Assembly: GCA_046484975.1 (NCBI GenBank)
Contig: JAWOHX010000141.1
Span: forward strand, 1 to 11,108
Length of the DNA: 11,108 nucleotides
Direction of reading: 5' to 3'
Source: JAWOHX01 sp046484975
GTDB taxonomy: Bacteria > Bacillota > Clostridia > DUPQ01
In this document: positions 5,949 through 11,108 of the stretch, piece by piece
Layout: each line of letters starts with the position of its first letter
Position numbering within the stretch: the first letter of the stretch is position 1
Notes under the pieces: generated by a model
The model's input: only the letters and a program-made list of their open reading frames with translations
Told to the model about the DNA's origin: nothing
Databases searched by the model: none
Position numbers and translations under genes: made by a program

Positions 5949-8024
5949 GATCTCCCCGGTTTCCGAATCCATCAACAGGGTTTCCGAAGGCATGAGATCC
6001 AGGGAAACTGTTTTGCCGTTCTTCAGGTTGATCTCCCTGAGTCCTCCCTCTTTCGTATGGAAGGCCAGGATCCCCGCACCTTCCAACAAGGCGTCATCGT
6101 TTTCATTGTAGATGTGAACGCCGGATTTTTTGAAAAAGAAGCGGAATGCATCCGGGGTTGTCAATGGAAGGGAGAAAAACCAGGAAACATGGTCCTTGCC
6201 TTTTTTCATGCCGATGGCTGTCTTTCCCGATGCAGTGTATCTTCCAAATTCTTGGTCATGGTCCTTAGGGCACAGCACCCATTCCAGTCGGGAACCCCTC
6301 CCGATGTTTCCCATGCCGTAGAACCCTTCCTCCGTATCCACATTATATGATGTTTCGGTGGCCTTCTCCAGAACCATGCCTGTGAGGCTCTCCACGAAAT
6401 CCAGGCTGTTTCTCTGAAGGTTGGAATACCCCGGTGCGAAAAACCACCAGATGCTCCTGCCTCCTTTGAGGACATGGCTCAGGATGAATGCTTTTTTTTC
6501 TTCCCCGATGGCAAAGGTGTTCATGAAGACAATGCAGGCATACCGGTCCAGGTCCGCCCTCTCCAGATCGCTTAGATAAATGGCGTCGAAGGCAGCTCCG
6601 CTTTTGAAGGCTTCGGGATAGGAAACGCCCAGGCAGGTCAAGTCCGTGACCGGGTCCTGATCCTCATTGTGGGCGGTGACCAGGAAGGTCTTGGTGTCGA
6701 AGACAAGCAGGACGTCGCTGTTATTGGCATATGGTCTCTGGAACCGTTGTTCCAGCAGTTTTTTCATCTCCCTGATTTCCCCGATGTATTTGGGATGGTT
6801 CCACCATCCCGAGAAATTATGGACGCCGAAATCATAGAACCAAAGCCCCTGCCCTTTTACATAAGAAGACAAAATGTTCCTGCGCAGGATTTGCAGGGAT
6901 TTTTCCATATCATATACCGGCATGCCTCCCAGCAGGGTCCCCCTGTGTGTGGGCTGGTCCATCTCGTCCAGCCACAGTTTGCCATTGAGCCGTGCAGAAT
7001 CCAGCAACCCTCTTGCCGCCCCTGCGCCGCCAATCTCCCGGAATCTCCGGGTATATGCCTGGGGGGCGGACAGGTAATCCACCCAAGGGCTTTGCAGGAC
7101 GATTTCTTCCGCCAGATGGCCCCCCGTGGCTGACCTGCCGAACAGGGAGAAATAGTAGCCGTAAAAAGCTCCCGTGACGATTGGTCTCGGCCAGTTTTCT
7201 TTCACAAGCCTGCAGAAATGCACGACGCTCTCCGCCACCAGCTGGTTCTGGAATGCATAATAGTCCACCGTGAGCCGCTCTTTCTCCGGATCCCTGAAAA
7301 TGCTGTCGGATGTCCGTTTCCGCTCTTCCATGCCCGGTACCCGGGCCTCCGGGAAATCCCTCCCGTATTTTTCCTTCAAATGACTCCTAAAGGCACGGTT
7401 CATCACTTCCGACACATCGGGTTCGTTGTTCACAAAAGACCAGTAGTGGTTTTCGCCATAGACTCCTGTGGCAGGCTGGATTCCCGCGAGGTGGTCCCCT
7501 TCCGGGCAGGCAGACAATTCCCGGAGAAACTGCACCAGTTTTCCGGAGATTTCCTCCATCCACTTTTCGGATGCATAACTGTGCCTCTTCACCGGAAAAT
7601 TGTCTTTTTCCAGATACCGTTCCAGGTCATGGGATGTTTCTTCGAAGGTCCCTGGCACATCAGCATATTCCACGCACTCCAGGGGGTTCACATGGTTCCA
7701 CCACTTCGGTGGAGTGGTGTGGAACCTGAAAAAGACAACGCCTTCCGGACAGATGTCCGTGATTCCACGGATCTGCTTTCTGGCCATTCCTATGTCAAAT
7801 GATCCATCTTCCTTCCACATGTCGTCCAGCCAGATATCAAGCTGGAAAAGTCGTACGCCTGCGTCAGCGAATTTCCTGATGCTGTGGGCAGGATACTCCT
7901 CATAGGACAGCCTGCCCCCGGGACAATCGGTGAGGGAATAAAAATATGGGAGCACAGGCTGATCATTGATAACCAAAACAGGCCTTTGGCCATGTTCCTT
8001 AACGATTGCTACAACTGGTTTCAT
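5934..8024 (-). CDS. GH42-like intracellular glycoside hydrolase
   Basis: Large cytoplasmic protein of 696 residues built like GH42 beta-galactosidases. An N-terminal barrel (about 20-420) is followed by a flavodoxin-like trimerisation-type domain (about 437-540, with FDAIYLSDLERADLDRY near 480-496) and a small C-terminal beta domain. Likely catalytic acids, numbered from the ATG at 8027, are Glu192 in GVYGENHYW (acid/base) and Glu355 in LWLDEMD (nucleophile). The residue before Glu192 is Gly rather than the Asn usual in clan GH-A, so this is probably a divergent subfamily and the substrate cannot be named. There is no signal peptide. Of two consecutive ATGs, the second (8022-8024) has the better spacing to AGGAG (5 nt against 2). 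It is the last gene of the operon, 12 nt after the oxidoreductase stop, and overlaps folT by 15 bp tail to tail. Confidence 0.75.
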   Translation of the reverse strand: MKPVVAIVKEHGQRPVLVINDQPVLPYFYSLTDCPGGRLSYEEYPAHSIRKFADAGVRLFQLDIWLDDMWKEDGSFDIGMARKQIRGITDICPEGVVFFRFHTTPPKWWNHVNPLECVEYADVPGTFEETSHDLERYLEKDNFPVKRHSYASEKWMEEISGKLVQFLRELSACPEGDHLAGIQPATGVYGENHYWSFVNNEPDVSEVMNRAFRSHLKEKYGRDFPEARVPGMEERKRTSDSIFRDPEKERLTVDYYAFQNQLVAESVVHFCRLVKENWPRPIVTGAFYGYYFSLFGRSATGGHLAEEIVLQSPWVDYLSAPQAYTRRFREIGGAGAARGLLDSARLNGKLWLDEMDQPTHRGTLLGGMPVYDMEKSLQILRRNILSSYVKGQGLWFYDFGVHNFSGWWNHPKYIGEIREMKKLLEQRFQRPYANNSDVLLVFDTKTFLVTAHNEDQDPVTDLTCLGVSYPEAFKSGAAFDAIYLSDLERADLDRYACIVFMNTFAIGEEKKAFILSHVLKGGRSIWWFFAPGYSNLQRNSLDFVESLTGMVLEKATETSYNVDTEEGFYGMGNIGRGSRLEWVLCPKDHDQEFGRYTASGKTAIGMKKGKDHVSWFFSLPLTTPDAFRFFFKKSGVHIYNENDDALLEGAGILAFHTKEGGLREINLKNGKTVSLDLMPSETLLMDSETGEILRRG

Positions 8025-8036
8025 CATCTCTCCTTT

Positions 8037-9092
8037 TTAAAAACGGCTTTGGACGTCATAATTTCTTTTTCTGTCGGCAGACAGATGGAACCCATGCATC
8101 AGTTCCAGTACATGGCAGGCCATTCTGCCGTTGCAAGGATGGGATTCATTCCGTCCCAAGGCATCGGCCATCCGCGAGACACCAATGCCCCGCATGTTTT
8201 CCGAAGGGGCATCCACATGAGGTACCTCCACCCATTCCCGGGAGTCCTTCTTCTTCAACAGGACCTGGCCGCCGAAACCATTGGGATCGGGTACGGACAG
8301 GGACCCTTCCGAGCCATGGATCTCCATGCAGGGCGTCCGGGTCCCCCAGACATCAAAGGAAGTGATCAGGGTTCCAATGGCTCCGTTTTCGAACTCCATG
8401 ATTCCATTGACATGGGTGGGCACTTCCACCTCCACGATCTTTCCATATTTCTTGCTGCTGGTGATGGTCCTTTGGGGGAATGTGATTCTTGCCATGGCCG
8501 CGATGCCCGCCACCGGTCCGATGAGATTCACCAGGGCCGTCAGATAATAGGGTCCCATGTCGAACATGGGTCCCCCACCCTTGCAATAGTAGAATTCAGG
8601 ATCGGGATGCCAGCTTTCATGGCCATGTCCCATCATGAAGGCATTCGCTGCCACCGGTCTTCCGATTTCCCCTTTCGATATGAGCTCCATGGCGGTCTGT
8701 ATGCCGGCGCCCAGAAAAGTATCCGGAGCGGATCCGATATACAGGTTGTTTTTTCCCGCCAGCTCCAGGAGTTCCCTGCCTTCGTCCAACTCTATGCACA
8801 GGGGTTTTTCCACATAAACATGCTTATGGTGCAGCAATGCGGCTTTGTTCAGGTTGAAGTGGGAGTGAGGTGTCGTCAGGTTCAAGACAATTTTCACTTC
8901 CGGATCCTCAAGCATCTCCTCATAGGAATACACTTTCCCGATACCGAATTCCCTTGCTTTTTCCTGAGCCTTTACCGGTTCCAGGTCGCAGACCGCAACA
9001 ACCGCTGTGTTCCCGAAAACCGATGTCAGATTTTTCAGGTAGATTCCACTGATGGATCCGCATCCAACCACGCCGATCTTTGTCTTTTCCAT
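8037..9092 (-). CDS. Gfo/Idh/MocA family NAD(P)-dependent oxidoreductase
   Basis: Sugar or inositol dehydrogenase-type enzyme with a Rossmann domain and a C-terminal alpha/beta domain; 351 residues is typical. The dinucleotide motif GCGSISG is at 10-16, an acidic residue follows the second strand (CDLEP, 35-39), and the catalytic EKP is at 95-97 (Lys96). The second-domain motif GGGPMFDMGPYYL (172-184) keeps the Asp (178) but has Tyr182 where many members carry the catalytic His. This suggests a subgroup variant with altered substrate or chemistry. The ATG (9090-9092) has GGGGAG just upstream, overlapping the end of the ThuA gene 10 nt away. In this operon it probably oxidises or reduces a hydroxyl of the sugar handled by the GH42-like enzyme; the exact substrate is unknown. 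Confidence 0.9.
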   Translation of the reverse strand: MEKTKIGVVGCGSISGIYLKNLTSVFGNTAVVAVCDLEPVKAQEKAREFGIGKVYSYEEMLEDPEVKIVLNLTTPHSHFNLNKAALLHHKHVYVEKPLCIELDEGRELLELAGKNNLYIGSAPDTFLGAGIQTAMELISKGEIGRPVAANAFMMGHGHESWHPDPEFYYCKGGGPMFDMGPYYLTALVNLIGPVAGIAAMARITFPQRTITSSKKYGKIVEVEVPTHVNGIMEFENGAIGTLITSFDVWGTRTPCMEIHGSEGSLSVPDPNGFGGQVLLKKKDSREWVEVPHVDAPSENMRGIGVSRMADALGRNESHPCNGRMACHVLELMHGFHLSADRKRNYDVQSRF

Positions 9093-9102
9093 AGCCTCTC
9101 CC

Positions 9103-9825
9103 CTAAAACATTTTCGCGTTGTTTTTGAAATCGTCGCCGGACAGATTCCGGCTCAGTGCGATGTCCTTCCCTTCAGAGACCCAGAGAAATCCCCTCCGCA
9201 TCAGTCTCAGGGGCTCTTCCGACCTGAATACGTCAGCCACGTGCCCCAGAGAGGAATAGAAAACCCTTCCGTGTCCCCATCTTTTGGTCCAGACCACCGG
9301 TACATCCACTTCCCGGTTGGAGGAATGATACCAGTGAACCGTGGGGAAACGGGTGGAAGCCAATACCTCGATGCAGGGATCCACGTGGACATAGTATTGC
9401 TCGCTGGTCACCTTGAAATCCTTCAGCCCATCCGTAATGGGACTGGAGGAATTCCGGATGTTGACCATGTACTCCACCTGGTCTCCTCCCGGATGCGAGA
9501 CCCATTGCCCTCCCGTCAGAAACTGCCATTCGGTGTTGCTCCTAAAGGAATCGCACATGCCCCCGTGGCAGCCTGCGATCCCTGTCCCGTTGGCCACGGC
9601 CCGGGAGATGTTTTCCATCTGGCTGCCGGTGATTTCCCCCATGGTCCAAACGGGCACCAGCAGATGCAGGGCGTTCACTTTCTCAAAATCATCCAGGGAA
9701 TCCAAGGTATCAGATACTTCCGTCTCAAATCCTTGTTCCAGAAGAATGTCCTTGAATATATCTGCAACCTTGTCGGGCTCATGCCCCATCCATCCTCCCC
9801 AGACAACCAATGCTCTTTTTTTCAT
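9103..9825 (-). CDS. ThuA-like domain protein
   Basis: 240-residue protein of the ThuA (trehalose-utilisation) family, which has a class-I glutamine-amidotransferase-like fold. Visible motifs are GIAGCHGGMCDSF at 82-94, GGQWVSHPGG at 105-114 and DVPVVWTKRWGHGRVFYSS at 174-192, followed by LGHVADVF. ThuA proteins accompany Gfo/Idh/MocA dehydrogenases in sugar loci and are linked to disaccharide keto-sugar metabolism, but their exact reaction is poorly defined. The ATG (9823-9825) follows a very strong AGAGGAGG 5 nt upstream. It starts 11 nt after the UroD-like stop and ends 10 nt before the oxidoreductase, so it is co-transcribed. No signal peptide is seen. Confidence 0.88.
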   Translation of the reverse strand: MKKRALVVWGGWMGHEPDKVADIFKDILLEQGFETEVSDTLDSLDDFEKVNALHLLVPVWTMGEITGSQMENISRAVANGTGIAGCHGGMCDSFRSNTEWQFLTGGQWVSHPGGDQVEYMVNIRNSSSPITDGLKDFKVTSEQYYVHVDPCIEVLASTRFPTVHWYHSSNREVDVPVVWTKRWGHGRVFYSSLGHVADVFRSEEPLRLMRRGFLWVSEGKDIALSRNLSGDDFKNNAKMF

Positions 9826-9836
9826 GGGATCCTCCT

Positions 9837-10829
9837 CTATTTCACTGCCTTCCTGCAGTATTCCTCCAGCAGTACAAGGTACAGCCTGTAATCCTCCAAG
9901 GAAACGCCCGGCGGAGTCTGATGGTCGCAGGAAGGGATAAACCCCCCGCTTTTCATGACGGGCAGGATCCGCTCGAATTCCTCCCGCATGGCACTTTCCC
10001 CTTTGTTCATCACCATCTTGTCATATGCTCCGATGATTTTGAAGGAGGGATACTCCCTGCGTATTCTGTTGACATCCACCCCGGCCTGTCTTTCCAGTGG
10101 CAAGGCGCCCTCGATACCGGCTTCCATGAGCCAGGGGATCATGGGTTCCAGCTGGCCGTCGGTATCCACGATGGGGATGATCCCATGTTTTTTAAGGACG
10201 GGGATGATTTCCTTGTAATATGGCAGGAGGAATTCCCTGAACATGTCATAGGAGAGCATGGGACCCAGATTGTAGGACATGTCCTCCGCGAAGGTCATGA
10301 ACTCCGGCTTGATGATCTGGCAGAATTCCTCCACCACCCGGATGTTGTAGGCCAGCAGGTCCTTGTTCATCCTGTGCATGAGTTCGGGTTCGTCATAAAA
10401 GGCATAGAGATGGTCCTCAATGCCGAACAGGGTCCTGGGAAACCAGAAAAAGCCCTCCAGGGTGAGCCATACCACCAGATCGTTTTGTTCATGGGCTTCC
10501 TGCAGGGACAAAAGTGTGTCCTTTCTGGACGAAACCGCATCTTCCGGATATAAAAGGGGCTTCAATTGAATGTATGCGGCCATGTCCCTGGCATATCCTT
10601 TGGAAAGTGCTTCCCGGGCCTCCCTTGATTTCGGACCGATCCAAAACTGCCTGTGGGCATCCAGCCCGAGATGCCCGTGGATTTCATCCCCGGACAGCTC
10701 CATGGGAAGTCCTTCCCCCCGCCAGCGTTCAATGGTCTTGTCCCACCAGCCGGCCCATTCCATCATGGGCAAGCGGTCCGCCGGTTTCCTGAAATTCAAG
10801 GTGTCCAGCATCCTTGTCCTGTTTTTCAA
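9837..10829 (-). CDS. Uroporphyrinogen decarboxylase-fold protein (URO-D/methyltransferase superfamily)
   Basis: 330-residue member of the URO-D/MtaA superfamily, whose members are heme-pathway decarboxylases or corrinoid methyltransferases. The core is recognisable: PADRLPMMEW near 16-25, the DTDGQLEPMIPWLMEAGIEG region at 222-241, and PSCDHQTPPGVSLEDY at 299-314. The RQAGR porphyrin-site motif of true HemE is missing. The HxC zinc motif of MtaA-type enzymes is replaced by VDTDG (221-225), so neither standard function is supported. The start is TTG (10827-10829), 8 nt after GGAGG (10838-10842). The in-frame ATG at 10850 lies before the predicted transcription start and would leave the binding site inside the coding region. 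It is the first gene of the four-gene sugar operon; its role is unknown. Confidence 0.82.
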   Translation of the reverse strand: MKNRTRMLDTLNFRKPADRLPMMEWAGWWDKTIERWRGEGLPMELSGDEIHGHLGLDAHRQFWIGPKSREAREALSKGYARDMAAYIQLKPLLYPEDAVSSRKDTLLSLQEAHEQNDLVVWLTLEGFFWFPRTLFGIEDHLYAFYDEPELMHRMNKDLLAYNIRVVEEFCQIIKPEFMTFAEDMSYNLGPMLSYDMFREFLLPYYKEIIPVLKKHGIIPIVDTDGQLEPMIPWLMEAGIEGALPLERQAGVDVNRIRREYPSFKIIGAYDKMVMNKGESAMREEFERILPVMKSGGFIPSCDHQTPPGVSLEDYRLYLVLLEEYCRKAVK

Positions 10830-10852
10830 ACCCTTCACCTCCATATGCATAC

Positions 10853-10881
10853 AGTATAATCAATATGCCTGTCACAGGCAA
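10853..10881 (-). promoter_or_regulatory. Promoter of the UroD-ThuA-Gfo/Idh-GH42 operon
   Basis: On the minus strand TTGCCT (10876-10881) and TATACT (10853-10858) are 17 nt apart. The predicted start near 10846 gives a very short leader that still contains the GGAGG used by the TTG codon at 10829. The -35 lies one base past the T-run of the rRNA terminator. Confidence 0.72.
10866..10880. promoter_or_regulatory. Perfect palindrome over the -35: candidate repressor operator
   Basis: TGCCTG and CAGGCA are perfect inverted repeats around a 3-nt centre (TCA). The site covers most of the -35 hexamer and part of the spacer of the sugar-operon promoter, a typical place for a repressor. The regulator is not in the window. 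Confidence 0.55.
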
Positions 10882-10882
10882 T

Positions 10883-10908
10883 AAAAAACCCTGCGTTTTC
10901 CGCAGGGT
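10883..10908 (-). terminator. Intrinsic terminator of the rRNA operon
   Basis: On the minus strand an 8-bp stem ACCCTGCG/CGCAGGGT (10888-10895 with 10901-10908) with a 5-nt loop, followed by six T (10883-10888). It begins about 12 nt after the 5S rRNA end. Confidence 0.93.
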
Positions 10909-10920
10909 CTTTCATATAAA

Positions 10921-11037
10921 TCCGGCAGCGACCTATTTTCCCAGGACGTTACCATCCAAGTATCTTCGGCACCAGGAAGCTTAACTGCCGTGTTCGGGAT
11001 GGGTACGGGTGTGCCCTTCCTGTCATAACCACCGGAT
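10921..11037 (-). rRNA. rrf: 5S ribosomal RNA
   Basis: About 117 nt on the minus strand with the universal 5S core: CACACCCGTACCCATCCCGA, then ACACGGCAGTTAAGCT and GGTGCCGAAGAT. The ends TCCGG and CCGGA pair to form helix I. It is the last gene of an rRNA operon and is followed by a strong terminator. The ends are set by helix pairing and could be off by one or two bases. Confidence 0.97.
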
Positions 11038-11099
11038 ATACTCTCAAAATCATATAATGTCCGAAGTTGTCTCATCTTTGAACCGCTACACTTCTCTTT
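11038..11099 (-). other. 23S-5S internal transcribed spacer
   Basis: About 62 nt between the apparent 23S 3' end and 5S. It holds no tRNA. A weak GAAGT/ACTTC pairing is possible; otherwise nothing is recognised. Confidence 0.7.
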
Positions 11100-11108
11100 G
11101 GTCAAGCC
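11100..11108 (-). rRNA. rrl: 23S ribosomal RNA, extreme 3' end (runs off right edge)
   Basis: The last nine bases read GGCTTGACC on the minus strand, matching how many clostridial 23S rRNAs end. The position directly upstream of 5S supports this. Nine bases alone cannot prove it. Confidence 0.7.

Noticed and set aside
7884..9128. 414-residue plus-strand frame
   Set aside because: Antisense to the clear Gfo/Idh/MocA gene and the start of the GH42-like gene; no family features.
10830..10850. Start of the UroD-like gene at ATG 10850
   Set aside because: It lies upstream of the predicted transcription start and would place the strong GGAGG within the coding sequence; the TTG at 10829 is correctly spaced.
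10872..11105. 77-residue minus-strand frame
   Set aside because: Lies within 5S rRNA, its spacer and the terminator.

Overview
The window looks like a chromosomal segment of a Bacillota (Firmicutes) bacterium, probably from the clostridial side. The signs are AGGAGG-type ribosome binding sites on nearly every gene, TTG starts, a tetrahydrofolate (THF) riboswitch in front of an ECF folate-transporter gene, a 23S rRNA that appears to end in GGCTTGACC, and an S10 protein of Gram-positive type. No mobile element, CRISPR array or tRNA was seen. Everything except the riboswitch/folT unit is on the minus strand, so the window reads from right to left.

Right end (about 10880-11108): the tail of an rRNA operon, with the last few bases of 23S, a short spacer without tRNA, 5S rRNA and a strong intrinsic terminator. 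Immediately after the terminator comes a sigma-A-type promoter whose -35 box sits in a perfect 15-bp palindrome. It drives a tightly packed four-gene operon (10829-5934): a UroD/corrinoid-methyltransferase-fold protein, a ThuA-like protein, a Gfo/Idh/MocA oxidoreductase and a cytoplasmic GH42-like glycoside hydrolase. This has the look of an intracellular carbohydrate-modifying or catabolic cassette. Its substrate is unknown and no transporter is in view.

Middle (3236-5948): folT is on the plus strand under a textbook THF riboswitch. Its expression platform is a hairpin whose T-tract touches the ATG. Its 3' end overlaps the end of the GH42-like gene tail to tail. Divergent from it is a 624-residue protein with lyase-toroid-like motifs (heparinase/PL-like, unassigned), ended by its own terminator.

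Left part (1-3234): a good promoter starts a minimal fatty-acid elongation operon, fabH-fabF-fabZ, without the acpP, fabD, fabG, fabK and acc genes usually found beside it in this phylum. After fabZ, a second strong promoter starts a leader of about 215 nt with several hairpins, followed by rpsJ (S10), which runs off the left edge and is presumably the first gene of the S10 ribosomal-protein operon. Two of the leader hairpins show the same 9-nt sequence, CGGCAATGT, across loop and stem. This suggests a structured regulatory leader.

The most interesting items are the S10 leader, the riboswitch expression platform, and the orphan sugar operon with its operator-like palindrome.
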